Assembly: GCF_004766045.1 (NCBI RefSeq)
Contig: NZ_SPQQ01000017.1
Location: forward strand, 1-64,000
Origin: Desulfosporosinus fructosivorans
Lineage (GTDB): Bacteria; Bacillota; Desulfitobacteriia; Desulfitobacteriales; Desulfitobacteriaceae
DNA: 64,000 bases
Direction of reading: 5' to 3'
The notes beneath the pieces were generated by a model. It saw nothing but the letters and a program-made list of their open reading frames with translations, ran no database searches and was not told where the DNA came from. The translations under genes and the position numbers were made by a program. Of the stretch, positions 7,789-16,783 are shown piece after piece (position 1 is the stretch's first letter; every line of letters starts with the position of its first letter).

Positions 7789-8214
7789 TTAGCCGATAAC
7801 TTTACCAGAAATGTTAGCTGGACCAGTAATGGTAATTAGCCCTTGCGCCGTCTGACTGTTACGAGCAAATAGTTGATAAACGTGATGGCCTACTAGTACA
7901 TTGGTGAGAACGGCTTGGAGCGATGCTACCATCTCTAAATCTTCATCTGCTCCATCTTGAATCGACTCTTGATTGACAGATGCTACTACAACACCATCTT
8001 GTTCAATTGTAAGCACAATAGTAGGTTGATTCGGTTCCACGGGACTAGAGCCCGTCACTTGCCAACCGATAGTTGCCAATAACTCAACAAAGTTTTGGGC
8101 TTGCGATACAAATAGACCAAATTCTAAAATTAGTTGATCTAAATCAGTGAGCACGATAGCAAACGAATCTGCCACGTTTGTTGCAATACTTCTGTTGTAG
8201 TTTAAAAGAGCCAT
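7789..8214 (-). CDS. Hypothetical 141-aa protein
   Basis: I do not recognise this protein. The start at 8214 (MALLNYNRSIATNVADSFAI) is chosen for its AAGGAGG eight bases upstream; a 43-residue upstream extension is poorly protein-like. It has no signal peptide, no cysteines and no charged clusters. It is rich in Val, Thr, Gln and Ser, with beta-like stretches (PTIVLTIEQDGVVVASV, GLITITGPANISG) and an acidic turn (QDGADEDLEM). It is transcribed alone with its own terminator. A structural or spore-coat-type role would fit the composition, but that is only a guess. Confidence 0.6.
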   Translation of the reverse strand: MALLNYNRSIATNVADSFAIVLTDLDQLILEFGLFVSQAQNFVELLATIGWQVTGSSPVEPNQPTIVLTIEQDGVVVASVNQESIQDGADEDLEMVASLQAVLTNVLVGHHVYQLFARNSQTAQGLITITGPANISGKVIG

Positions 8215-8409
8215 ATTTTCCTCCTTAAATTTGATTACTGTCGAGTTGTAAAGGCGGATTCCTTTACTTCCTATTTTAATATATGAAAAATGAAACCTCA
8301 TTGGGACATAGTTATAGGACAAACGAAAAATAATTTCGGTCAAACTTCAAATTCATATTAAACACAAATGAACTCATTCAACTAAAGTTGAACATCGAGA
8401 CTTCTGTGG

Positions 8410-8458
8410 CGCTCTCTGTTTCGATGCAAGGAGTCTGCCTCCACCGAAACAGAGAGCG
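8410..8458. repeat. 14-bp inverted repeat in a structured non-coding stretch
   Basis: A perfect 14-bp inverted repeat (8410-8423 with 8445-8458, CGCTCTCTGTTTCG and its complement) around a 21-base loop. It is followed by a G-tract/C-tract stretch (GGGGTACACCCCC). The 332-bp gap between 8215 and 8546 contains no gene. Confidence 0.75.
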
Positions 8459-8504
8459 GGGTACACCCCCACCTCTAAGTGGAGTCACACGAGTGGTGCA
8501 CTGA

Positions 8505-8541
8505 AACAAGGTGCTCCGCGTGTTACGCGAAGCACCTTGTT
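8505..8541 (-). terminator. Probable terminator after the sensor kinase
   Basis: A two-tier hairpin: AACAAGGTGCT with AGCACCTTGTT outside, CGCG/CGCG inside with a five-base loop. It lies six bases beyond the stop of the histidine kinase gene. No clear T-run follows on the minus strand, so it may act as an mRNA end protector. Confidence 0.6.
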
Positions 8542-8546
8542 CACTA

Positions 8547-11219
8547 CTAGGCAATCATTTCATGTTGTTCCTTTTCCTTCTCAGGAATAGGGAAAATTAT
8601 AAAGAATGTTGTCCCACTAGAACTTGAACCAATTTGGATCTTGGCGTTATGAGATTCTGCGATTTTGTAGCATGTTGCCAAGCCCAAGCCAGTCCCATTG
8701 TCTTTAGTTGTAAAGAAAGGGGTTCCTACCTTTTTTAGATCTTCTGGGGGAATACCACATCCCTCATCCTCTATCGTAAGAACTACTTGATTCTCCTCTA
8801 CATAACTTCTAACAGTTAAACAACCTCTTTCCGCCATTGCTTCAAGGCCGTTACGGATTATATTGAGAACCAATTGGGTGATTTCTTTTCCATTGAGTTC
8901 TAGATTAGGGATCTTCCCTGGAATAAAGGAAATTTGCTTATTTTGGGTAAAAGTATCCGCTTCTAAAAGGGGATATAGATTATTTAGAATGTCGTTCAGG
9001 TTTAGGGATTTTAGTTCAGCTTGTTTTGTTTGAGCCAGCGAGAGAAATTCTGTAATAATCGAGTTTGCTCGATCTAGTTCTGAAATCATCAGCTCGAATG
9101 TAGATTTCTGAGCTGCATAATCAGGTTTTTCACCCAACAATTGGAGATAACCGCGCACAGTAGTCATAGGATTCCTTATTTCGTGCCCAATTCCAGCAGC
9201 CAATTGCCCCACAAGATTGAGACGGTCAAGTCTAGCAATTTCGCTATCTGCTTTTTTACGGCTCGTAATATCTCGGAAATAACAGGTTAATCCAGTTTCT
9301 GTAGGGTAGGCACTAATCTCGAACCATGTGTTACCTAATGTTTTAGAAAGACTTTCATAATTAACAGACTTTCTTTCGTTTATTACTTCATTAAATTTTT
9401 GCAATGAGATATCATTAAGCTTAATAATATCAGGCATTTTTTTACCCAATAATTCATCCCGTGTTTTTCCGAGGGCTTTTTCTGCCGCGCGATTTATGAA
9501 TGTCACTTGCCAATCCTTATCAATGGCCAGAAAACAATCTGTCATGCTTTCCAGAATAGAATTCTTCTGTTTTTGAGACTCCATTAATCTCTCACTAGAT
9601 AGTTTTCGCTCAGTAATATCCTTATAGTAAACTGACAAACCTAACTGAGAGGGGTAAGCTGTTACTTGATAACAGGTGTTTTTATGTATAAAACCGAGAC
9701 TTTCAAACGTAATCGGTACACAATCATTCCTGGCCTTTTGATAATTTAGTTCAAATAAGGTTCCTCGTGCACTGGGCATTTCCTGCCAAAAATCTCTATA
9801 CAAGAGCTCTTCTCGTGTTTTTAGCAATAACTGTTCTGACTTTTTGTTTAAAAATGTAAAACGCCATTGATCATCTAAGACATAGAAAGCGTCTGGCATA
9901 GTATTGATAATATCTGCTATAAATTGGTTGCTCCGGGAAAGGTCTGCCTCTAACGTCAAGTATTTAGTTAGTTGTTCGACTCTATCAGTTTGCATTCGTT
10001 TCATTTCAGTAATATCGTTATACGCGAGTAAAATACATTCTTGGTCGTTGATCTGTATCCTTTCAGCAGAAAGAATTATTGTAGCTACTGAACCATCTTT
10101 CGTAACTAGCGAGCCTTCAATGTTGTGTACTGACCCTTGTTCCTCAAGATTTTCAATTATTTCTTCCCATTCGCTTATAGGCACACCAATTTCGGTAGGT
10201 GTTTTACCAATAACATTTTCACGAGTAAAACCCTTTGACTCAAGGAAACGACGGTTGGCATCAACATATCTATGATCAGACTTCCTAATAATACTCATCA
10301 TATGCGGTCCTAACTGAAAAGCCTTAGAAAATCGTTCTATTGCTACTCTGAGCTTCTCCTGGTCTCTTTTCTCATCCGTTGCATCTTTTACGATCGCTAT
10401 ACATGCGAATTTACCATTAGGCATCAGAAAACTAGACAAGTCAGCGACAAAGTGCCACCCGTCTTCTGTTACGATTTCTCTATGTTGTTGATTCCGGCAT
10501 ATATTATCGAAGCTAAATAGGGCCGGGTTTTCAATATATGGAGAAAATTGACATTGTTTTTTTAAATTTTCACTGATTAGGATTGGCCCATCGGCATCAA
10601 ATATCATTAGGTTAATGGGACTATAGCTTATGATGGTATTTAGCATCGATGCTTTACCTAAAAATTCATACATCCAAAAATAGTAATTGAATATTATTGT
10701 AGTTGCTATAGGAGTAAAAATTAATAACGGGCCGGCGACAGTTCTTAGAACATTTTCTGAATCGTTCAGCAACAGGGAGTTAATGGAAACTATAATTATT
10801 AGGATCAAGGCCATGACTATACCTATGGTAAACCAAAACAGTACTCTCTTTCCATTTTGCCTACTCTTTGAACGCATCCCTATCATACTTCCAAAAAACG
10901 CAAAAACTATAATATTGGCAATGCCGCCAATTGAACCGCTTCCGCCCACATTGTACCTATGTATTGAACTAATGATAGCTGCTACCACTGCAGTCACTGG
11001 ACCTCCGATAAAACCCGCCATTGTCATGGTGATATGTCGAAAATCAAAAAATCGGCCATCGGTAATCATGATTTTATCGGTCATAACAAATATTGTGATT
11101 AGACCGAAAAGAACCCCTAATATGTGATGAGAGTATTTCCTCTGGATAGACATGTCAATTATTATGATAACACCGCAGAGAAATAAGACCACAATAACAT
11201 TAGTTAGAAAATCATACAA
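8547..11219 (-). CDS. Orphan PAS sensor histidine kinase with 5TM LytS/KinB-type membrane input
   Basis: An 890-residue membrane sensor kinase. I chose the TTG at 11219 (LYDFLTNVIVVLFL) because AAGGAAGGG stands just upstream; an ATG at 11297 would add 26 residues without a clear ribosome site. Residues about 5-185 hold six hydrophobic segments of the 5TMR-LYT type with the conserved GGPVTAVVAAIISSIHR segment. Several PAS modules follow (about 200-660), then HisKA with GIGHEIRNPMTTVRGYL and an HATPase domain with N-box NIIRNGLEA, G1 DEGCGIPP and G2 GTGLGL. No response regulator is adjacent, as for the Kin kinases that feed the sporulation phosphorelay; KinB has the same membrane input. That role is an inference from architecture. 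Confidence 0.85.
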   Translation of the reverse strand: MYDFLTNVIVVLFLCGVIIIIDMSIQRKYSHHILGVLFGLITIFVMTDKIMITDGRFFDFRHITMTMAGFIGGPVTAVVAAIISSIHRYNVGGSGSIGGIANIIVFAFFGSMIGMRSKSRQNGKRVLFWFTIGIVMALILIIIVSINSLLLNDSENVLRTVAGPLLIFTPIATTIIFNYYFWMYEFLGKASMLNTIISYSPINLMIFDADGPILISENLKKQCQFSPYIENPALFSFDNICRNQQHREIVTEDGWHFVADLSSFLMPNGKFACIAIVKDATDEKRDQEKLRVAIERFSKAFQLGPHMMSIIRKSDHRYVDANRRFLESKGFTRENVIGKTPTEIGVPISEWEEIIENLEEQGSVHNIEGSLVTKDGSVATIILSAERIQINDQECILLAYNDITEMKRMQTDRVEQLTKYLTLEADLSRSNQFIADIINTMPDAFYVLDDQWRFTFLNKKSEQLLLKTREELLYRDFWQEMPSARGTLFELNYQKARNDCVPITFESLGFIHKNTCYQVTAYPSQLGLSVYYKDITERKLSSERLMESQKQKNSILESMTDCFLAIDKDWQVTFINRAAEKALGKTRDELLGKKMPDIIKLNDISLQKFNEVINERKSVNYESLSKTLGNTWFEISAYPTETGLTCYFRDITSRKKADSEIARLDRLNLVGQLAAGIGHEIRNPMTTVRGYLQLLGEKPDYAAQKSTFELMISELDRANSIITEFLSLAQTKQAELKSLNLNDILNNLYPLLEADTFTQNKQISFIPGKIPNLELNGKEITQLVLNIIRNGLEAMAERGCLTVRSYVEENQVVLTIEDEGCGIPPEDLKKVGTPFFTTKDNGTGLGLATCYKIAESHNAKIQIGSSSSGTTFFIIFPIPEKEKEQHEMIA

Positions 11220-11420
11220 AAAAATCCCTTCCTTTATCGACGATGTTAGCGTTTCAAAGAGTTTCAAACAGACAAATAAACTTTTGCTTAACTGCATACT
11301 CGATCCATTGTAACTCCGATGTTAGAAGAAATTTGTCGGATTATATTTATGATTTTACTGTTCTTTTCATCTAATCATGAGACTCCCACTTCAAGAAAGA
11401 GTGGCATTCCCTACTGCCAT

Positions 11421-11837
11421 TTACTTTTCATCAGATTCCGTTTCATATGGCCATTTATTGATACCACCTAGATCATAGACATTGGTATAGTTCATGTCTG
11501 CGAGTGCTTGAGCAGCAAGCGCGCTTCGATTTCCACTTCGACAGTAAACGAATATTGCTGCATTTTTATCCTCAAGCTTATCCGGTGCTTGAACCTTTAT
11601 AACCTCGACTGGGATTAGAACACTTCCTGGGATACGCTTTTCAGTGTTTTCCGCCACAGTCCTGACATCAAGTAGTACGATTCCTTTTTCAGTTTCCAAA
11701 CGTTCCTTTGCCGTTTCAGTGGAAATAGTTTGGTAGGTCGTCTTATTCTCAGATTCAGATTGAACTTGAGCACACCCTACTATGCTGAGGAAACTTACAA
11801 CCACAACAAATATAACCAATGACACAAATCTTTTCAT
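11421..11837 (-). CDS. Rhodanese-domain lipoprotein
   Basis: A 138-residue protein with a lipoprotein signal (hydrophobic residues 5-20, then IVGCAQ with Cys22) and one rhodanese fold (IVLLDVRTVAENTEKRIPGS, the active-site loop YCRSGNRSA, then YDLGGINKWP). The catalytic cysteine is present, so sulfurtransferase activity outside the membrane is plausible. The start at 11837 has AGGAG upstream. It is a single gene. Confidence 0.9.
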   Translation of the reverse strand: MKRFVSLVIFVVVVSFLSIVGCAQVQSESENKTTYQTISTETAKERLETEKGIVLLDVRTVAENTEKRIPGSVLIPVEVIKVQAPDKLEDKNAAIFVYCRSGNRSALAAQALADMNYTNVYDLGGINKWPYETESDEK

Positions 11838-12040
11838 ATAACGTTTTCTCCTAATCTCTTTCTTGCTTTTCCTTTCATTATTTTATCTCATTTCCTCAGG
11901 CTAAACAATTATTCATTATGCGATAAAACTCATTTAAGGTCTAGTCACCTACATGCAAGAAGTCATTAGACTATTTGAGAAAGAGAAATATTTTCTTCCT
12001 GAGGTTCTGATATCTTCAGATGCTTATCTGGCCCATTATG

Positions 12041-12079
12041 AAACACCCAAGCCCTTATACTGTAAGGATTTGGGTGTTT
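12041..12079 (-). terminator. Terminator after the peptidoglycan-binding gene
   Basis: AAACACCCAA (12041-12050) pairs with TTGGGTGTTT (12070-12079), with an inner CTTA/TAAG pairing. It lies 35 bp beyond the stop of the gene at 12114 in the minus direction; T-rich sequence is within the stem end. Confidence 0.65.
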
Positions 12080-12113
12080 AGTACGCAAAACTTCTTAAGG
12101 TATCTCAGAGGCC

Positions 12114-12590
12114 TTAACTACAATTTACGCCTAGTGCAGTCCAGGTCTTTCTGCCGACGATTCCATCTTGCACTAAGTTCTTGCTCTTTTGAAAGGCAAG
12201 GACTGCCGATCTAGTAAGGGGTCCAAAAATTCCATCAGCATTTCCTGTATAGAGTCCATATGCCTTCAGGCGTCCCTGTAGGGTTACAACAGCTGGTCCG
12301 GTGTTTCCTTGTACAAGAATCGGACAGTGATTTATCGGTGGTGTATTACAATTTACGCCCAGTGCAGTCCAAGTCTTTCTACCGACGATTCCATCCTGTA
12401 CTAGGTTCTTGCTCTTTTGAAAAGCAAGAACTGCCGATCTAGTAAGGGATCCAAAAATTCCATCAATTTTCCCAACAGTAAAACCAGCTGCTACTAACAT
12501 AGATTGCAATTTTTTAACGCTAACACCAGAGGAACCCAATTGCAATAAAGGACACTTCGGTTGCCCATTGGCGTTTATGTTGTTATGCAA
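12114..12590 (-). CDS. Protein with two peptidoglycan-binding (PG_binding_1) domains
   Basis: A 158-residue protein made almost only of two peptidoglycan-binding repeats of about 70 residues. Each contains GxSGxxVxxLQ-like and DGIFGxLTRSAVLAFQKSKN motifs and ends GIVGRKTWTALGVNC. The repeats are nearly identical in DNA over about 90 bp (12118-12212 and 12357-12450), which points to a recent tandem duplication. The TTG at 12590 is chosen because AAAGGAGG lies nine bases upstream; an ATG at 12617 is upstream of that ribosome site and has none of its own. There is no signal peptide or catalytic domain, so export is not evident. A cortex- or coat-bound role is a guess. Confidence 0.8.
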   Translation of the reverse strand: MHNNINANGQPKCPLLQLGSSGVSVKKLQSMLVAAGFTVGKIDGIFGSLTRSAVLAFQKSKNLVQDGIVGRKTWTALGVNCNTPPINHCPILVQGNTGPAVVTLQGRLKAYGLYTGNADGIFGPLTRSAVLAFQKSKNLVQDGIVGRKTWTALGVNCS

Positions 12591-12662
12591 GTCAAAAAAC
12601 CTCCTTTTTGCTAGCATATGCTGATCGAGTTACTATGTAATTTGTCCTTTTAACACAAATAA

Positions 12663-12703
12663 AACCGCAGCTAATCCTACCAAAGGAATTAGCTACGGTT
12701 TTA
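12663..12703. terminator. Bidirectional-looking terminator hairpin
   Basis: An imperfect stem (ACCG-C-AGCTAAT with ATTAGCT-A-CGGT, plus inner CCT/AGG) with T-rich tails on both strands (TTTTATTTCC on plus, TTTTATTTG on minus). It most likely ends the minus-strand Fe-S protein transcript. Confidence 0.6.
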
Positions 12704-12812
12704 TTTCCCCTTCATTTATAACTTAAGCTTCTATCAAATACAAAGGTGAGGGATTTCTGATGCACCACTTCGCGTGCAGTGGGGAGGTTCTTGGTTAAGC
12801 AAGTCTTTTAAC

Positions 12813-14090
12813 TTACATATAATTTCTTACTAAAGCCGCAAGATATTTTGACTTCATCTGTTCACTTGCCATGATTTGCTTAATAGGAGGCATTTTTAAG
12901 ATCGCTCCCAGTATCGCCGCCATAGCCCTATGACTAAAATGAGCCTGGTTATCAAAAATTAGATTCTGGAGTTTCCCTTTTTCGATACTTAATAACACGA
13001 TTCTATGAACTGAATTTACCGGAGTTATAACCCGTTTGTCCCTGTGCTGAAGTATTATTGATCCACAATTACAGGCTCTGACACAAACACCGCAACCTAA
13101 GCAAACCTCTTCATTCAGCGCGACCTTTTTAATTACTTTTCCATTTATCACATTTTGCGATACTACCTTTAATGCTCCCACTGGACAGGCCAAGACGCAT
13201 CTTCCACAGCCGTTACAATTATCCATCTTAATCTCAGGCAGGAAATTGGTGGTATTAATCGCATTTAGAGTTCCAAATTTTTTGATGGCTAGAAGAGCTT
13301 CACAACAGCAACCACAACAATTACAGATAAAGGGTAACCCTTCTTGTTCGTTTTCCCCAATTTGAACTAGATTGTGATCGTATGCCTTTTCAAGCAAACC
13401 CATGCATTCTGAAACAGTAACTTCCCTGGCATGGTCATATTTGATAAGGCTTGAAGCGGTAGTCCCAAAGGTCATGCATATATCTAAGGGAGCATCACAA
13501 GCTTTACCTAGATGGCTCATTTTGTGCCGACAATAACACATACCTATTCCAATGGTCGAGGCTTTCTTAATGATCTCGCTCGTTCGTTCGTAATCTAAGA
13601 TATGTAAATTATTCACTGTATTTAAAGCATGTTCATTTACAAAGATTCTTCCGAGCTTTGTTTCTGTAACAAATAAATCTCGGACAAAATCCTCTTCAAC
13701 ATTTAGATATTGGTAAAACAGTTCAGATAGTAACTTCTGATTAAGATCATCTTTTATCCGCATCAAGGAAAACTCAAAGAATCCTGCCATAGGTGGTGGT
13801 AAAACAAAGGTCCTATCGCCCTCTGGACTCTCAATATCAATTAATAAGGCACGGGAAGCTAGTTCAGTAAGGATCTTTTCAGTGTCCTCCTTACTCTTAC
13901 GTAACGCTGTGCCGGCTGTCTGAATGGAGAAGGGTTTTATTGGTAACGCAGATATAACCCTCGCTTCTTTTTCATTCATTAAGACACTAAGTATCTTAAA
14001 TAAATATTCAGAAGGCGGGGCACCTTGAGGAAATTGATTTAATCGATCACTCAATTGATGGAATCCAGATTTTAAACTTCTATGTGCCAT
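12813..14090 (-). CDS. Fe-S protein: winged-helix-like N-terminus, cysteine cluster, 2[4Fe-4S] ferredoxin domain
   Basis: A 425-residue protein. Residues about 30-110 look like a winged helix (EKEARVISALPIKPFSIQTA, then KILTELASRALLIDI). The middle carries cysteine groups CYCRHKMSHLGKACDAPLDIC, split here as CYCRH and CDAPLDIC, and CNCCGCCCEALL. A classical bacterial ferredoxin pair follows (CNGCGRCVLACPVGAL and CLGCGVCVRACNCGSI). Proteins of this layout are common in anaerobes, where they are annotated only as 4Fe-4S binding. A redox-sensing or electron-transfer role is inferred. AAGGAG precedes the ATG at 14090. It is monocistronic as far as I can tell. Confidence 0.8.
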   Translation of the reverse strand: MAHRSLKSGFHQLSDRLNQFPQGAPPSEYLFKILSVLMNEKEARVISALPIKPFSIQTAGTALRKSKEDTEKILTELASRALLIDIESPEGDRTFVLPPPMAGFFEFSLMRIKDDLNQKLLSELFYQYLNVEEDFVRDLFVTETKLGRIFVNEHALNTVNNLHILDYERTSEIIKKASTIGIGMCYCRHKMSHLGKACDAPLDICMTFGTTASSLIKYDHAREVTVSECMGLLEKAYDHNLVQIGENEQEGLPFICNCCGCCCEALLAIKKFGTLNAINTTNFLPEIKMDNCNGCGRCVLACPVGALKVVSQNVINGKVIKKVALNEEVCLGCGVCVRACNCGSIILQHRDKRVITPVNSVHRIVLLSIEKGKLQNLIFDNQAHFSHRAMAAILGAILKMPPIKQIMASEQMKSKYLAALVRNYM

Positions 14091-14252
14091 GCCATAGATC
14101 TCCTTGCTATTGAAGGTTATCAGAATTAGTCCCTAGGCTAATTATATAATAAATTGGATATTAATTCCATATCGTTTTAGCTACTCTACCCTAATAAACA
14201 AGGAACATCATCACGACTTCCTGTCGTTCCTAAAAAGATTAAATTCATTCAC

Positions 14253-15278
14253 TCAATTGTACATTTTCATCTCCTCAATAAAGGCTAATACTGCCTCCTC
14301 TTTGGTTGCCCAGGAGGTAACGAGGCGAACTGCAGAGTGATCACTATCGAGCTCTGACCAGATATAGAATGCATAATTCTTTTGAAGTTCTGTAATCAAT
14401 CGATTGGGCAGTATCGGGAAAAGTTGGTTTGAAGGCGAGTTCACCAGGAATCTGAAGCCTGCTTTGCTGATTTCATCCCTAAGTAAACCTGCCATCTTAT
14501 TGGCGTGCCTTGCTAGATCGAAGTACAAGTCATCTCTGAAAAGCTCAAGGAATTGTATGCCGAGGAGTCTTCCTTTCGCGAGAAGTGCTCCTTTCTGCTT
14601 CATATGAAATCGGAAATCCGTCTTAAGTGAATCACAGCAGATCACTAGTGCTTCACCCAGGAGTGCTCCATTCTTGGTTCCTCCAATATAGAAAGCATCT
14701 ACAAGTTTTCCTAGATCGGATAATTCCAGACTATTCTCTTCTGAACATAACGCTGAACCCAATCTAGCACCATCCATGAATAAAATGAGATTGTTTTCCT
14801 TGCAACACCGACTTATCTGTTCTAGTTCTTCTCTTTGATAGATAGTACCGATTTCAGTCGGATTTGAAATATATACCAACTTAGGCTTTACCATGTGTTC
14901 GTCAGTATGTGCTTCGAGTACAGCCTTGATGTGCAAATAGTTTAGTTTTCCATCACTCTCTTCAATGGATATTATTTTATGCCCTGTGGCCTCTACTGAT
15001 CCTGTTTCATGCACTAGTATATGACCAGTGTTAGCTGAAATTACGGCTTCGTGAGGCCTTAAGAAAGCTGAAATAGCGATAAGATTCGTTTGCGTACCGC
15101 CTGAGAGCAAGTGAATATCGATGTCGTTCCTCCCGATTCTTTGCTTTAACAGTTCAACTGCTTTTTGTGTATAGCCATCCTCCCCATAGCCTTCAGCCTG
15201 CTCAAAATTTGATTCGATCAAGGCATTCAGTATATTAGGATGGGCACCTTCTGTGTAGTCATTCTTAAAACTGTACAT
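14253..15278 (-). CDS. Low-specificity L-threonine aldolase (PLP-dependent)
   Basis: A 341-residue fold-type I PLP enzyme of the beta-eliminating lyase/threonine aldolase family, at the usual length. Visible landmarks are YGEDGYTQKAVELLKQ, LLSGGTQTNLIAI for phosphate binding, NPTEIGTIY, LFMDGARLGSAL with the PLP-stacking aspartate region, and FYIGGTKNGALLGEAL with the Schiff-base lysine. The reaction is L-threonine (or L-allo-threonine) to glycine plus acetaldehyde. GAGGGAG precedes the ATG at 15278. Symbol ltaE would be used if activity were confirmed. Confidence 0.9.
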   Translation of the reverse strand: MYSFKNDYTEGAHPNILNALIESNFEQAEGYGEDGYTQKAVELLKQRIGRNDIDIHLLSGGTQTNLIAISAFLRPHEAVISANTGHILVHETGSVEATGHKIISIEESDGKLNYLHIKAVLEAHTDEHMVKPKLVYISNPTEIGTIYQREELEQISRCCKENNLILFMDGARLGSALCSEENSLELSDLGKLVDAFYIGGTKNGALLGEALVICCDSLKTDFRFHMKQKGALLAKGRLLGIQFLELFRDDLYFDLARHANKMAGLLRDEISKAGFRFLVNSPSNQLFPILPNRLITELQKNYAFYIWSELDSDHSAVRLVTSWATKEEAVLAFIEEMKMYN

Positions 15279-15391
15279 TTTTTTCAGACTCCCTCTTGTT
15301 TTTATGTTGATAGTTTAAAAGAGTTCACTTCATTTTACAATTATAAAAATTATAAATTATTATGCTTATTCTAAGCAAGTGTAATCCTTTG

Positions 15392-15754
15392 TTACTCTGA
15401 GTGAGTTTCATTATTACTCGCTTTGTTCTCATATTCGTCTGCGTAATTCTGTCCCCATTTGCACAAAGTATCTAAAATAGGCAACAGGCTCTTACCCGCT
15501 TGAGTCAGAGAATATTCAACTTTAGGCGGTATTTGTGTATATATGAATCGTTTGACCAAGCCGCTATCCTCCAGCTCTCTAAGCTGATGAGTTAACATTT
15601 TCGGCGTGACCTTTGGCAGGATTTTTCTCAACTCACTGTACCGAAGGATTTTATCACTCAAATGCCAGAGTATAAGAGCTTTCCACTTTCCGCCTATAAG
15701 GGCCAACGTCAATTCCATTGAACATTGATATTCGTTATTTTTGAACGTGATCAT
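15392..15754 (-). CDS. HxlR-family winged-helix regulator
   Basis: A 120-residue HxlR-type regulator: CSMELTLALIGGKWKALIL, the recognition-helix stretch YSELRKILPKVTPKMLTHQL, then the wing DSGLVKRFIYTQIPPKVEYSLT. The N-terminal Cys in YQCSME matches the redox- or electrophile-sensing cysteine known from YodB/HypR/HxlR members. It is divergent from an FMN reductase gene at 15922, a common pairing in which the regulator senses quinone, aldehyde or disulfide stress and controls the reductase. AAGGAG precedes the ATG. Confidence 0.9.
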   Translation of the reverse strand: MITFKNNEYQCSMELTLALIGGKWKALILWHLSDKILRYSELRKILPKVTPKMLTHQLRELEDSGLVKRFIYTQIPPKVEYSLTQAGKSLLPILDTLCKWGQNYADEYENKASNNETHSE

Positions 15755-15782
15755 TTCATTTCACTCCTTAGACATATCTACT

Positions 15783-15831
15783 TAGTACTATGACCTTTTT
15801 AGATATCGGTATACTATTGGATACTATAGTA
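15783..15831. promoter_or_regulatory. Palindromes in the HxlR/FMN-reductase divergent region
   Basis: Two short perfect palindromes, TAGTACTA (15783-15790) and TACTATAGTA (15822-15831), lie between the divergent genes, and further GTAC-containing sequence follows near 15840. The spacing of about 40 bp and location suit operators for the HxlR protein. Confidence 0.5.
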
Positions 15832-15921
15832 CTCAAAGGTACGTACTTGTTAATTAGTATTATATCGTTTAATATTACTTTAGACAATTACTTAAGCTAA
15901 AAAGATTAGGAGTGATCGGAT

Positions 15922-16500
15922 ATGAAAGTTGTAGCATTTAACGGAAGTCCGCGTGTTAATGGGAATACTAAACAAAGCCTCGAGATTGTCTTGGCGGAAT
16001 TAGACAAGGAAGGAATAGAAACAGAAATTATCCAATTGGGTGGACGTAAAGTCTTTGGTTGCTTGGCCTGTGGAAAATGTCGAGAAATGGAAAATAATCG
16101 GTGTGTGCGCAAAGATGATGAAATGAATACTTTCATTCAGAAAATGGAAGAGGCTGATGGAATCATTATTGGTTCGCCCACCTACTTCAGTAATGTAAGC
16201 ACAGAAGTAAAAGCCCTTATCGATCGTTGCGGTTATGTCTCAAAGTCCAATGGCGGTACGATGCTGAAAGGAAAAGTAGGAGCATCGGTCGTTTCTGCCC
16301 GAAGAGCCGGCTCTACTTTTACCTACTCTGCTATTAACTTCTTTTTTGGCATAGCTGAAATGACCATTTGCAGTTCGAATTATTGGAATCTAACCTTATC
16401 CCGTGATCCAGGTGATGTCCAAAATGATGTGGAGGGCATCCAGACCTTCCAAACTCTTGGCAAGAACATGGCTAAGCTTTTGAAGCAGGTCAATGCTTAA
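15922..16500 (+). CDS. NADPH-dependent FMN reductase / iron-sulfur flavoprotein-type oxidoreductase
   Basis: A 192-residue flavodoxin-fold protein: FNGSPRVNGNTKQSLE is the FMN-phosphate loop, and GSPTYFSNVSTEVKALIDR is the second FMN segment. The cysteine spacing CLACGKCREMENNRC resembles the compact cluster-binding motif of iron-sulfur flavoproteins (CxxCxxC...C), so it may carry a [4Fe-4S] cluster. AGGAG precedes the ATG. It is divergent from the HxlR regulator, which likely controls it; reduction of quinones or other electrophiles is the probable role. Confidence 0.85.
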   Translation: MKVVAFNGSPRVNGNTKQSLEIVLAELDKEGIETEIIQLGGRKVFGCLACGKCREMENNRCVRKDDEMNTFIQKMEEADGIIIGSPTYFSNVSTEVKALIDRCGYVSKSNGGTMLKGKVGASVVSARRAGSTFTYSAINFFFGIAEMTICSSNYWNLTLSRDPGDVQNDVEGIQTFQTLGKNMAKLLKQVNA

Positions 16501-16561
16501 TACTCGCTAACAACTAACACGATAGTCGCAATAAGCCACTCAAATAACTTGATTATTGTTA

Positions 16562-16598
16562 AAGTAGGCCGTCAGCAGATAATGCGAACGGCCTACTT
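16562..16598 (+). terminator. Hairpin after the FMN reductase gene
   Basis: An 11-bp perfect stem (16562-16572... AAGTAGGCCGT with ACGGCCTACTT) about 60 bp after the stop. The following sequence is only moderately T-rich. The remaining gap up to 16783 shows no gene. Confidence 0.5.
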
Positions 16599-16783
16599 CT
16601 GACTTCTCAAGATAAAAACTTTGCTCAAATTAATTATAAGATCAGGAAAATTGACACCACTAGCGAGTCTGGTACTAGGGTTGCTCACGAAAAATATCTG
16701 ATAAGAATCACTTTACACATGACAACCTTCACTTCTGTTGTTACAATGTACATAAAACTCTGAGAGGGGACCCTATCACATAA

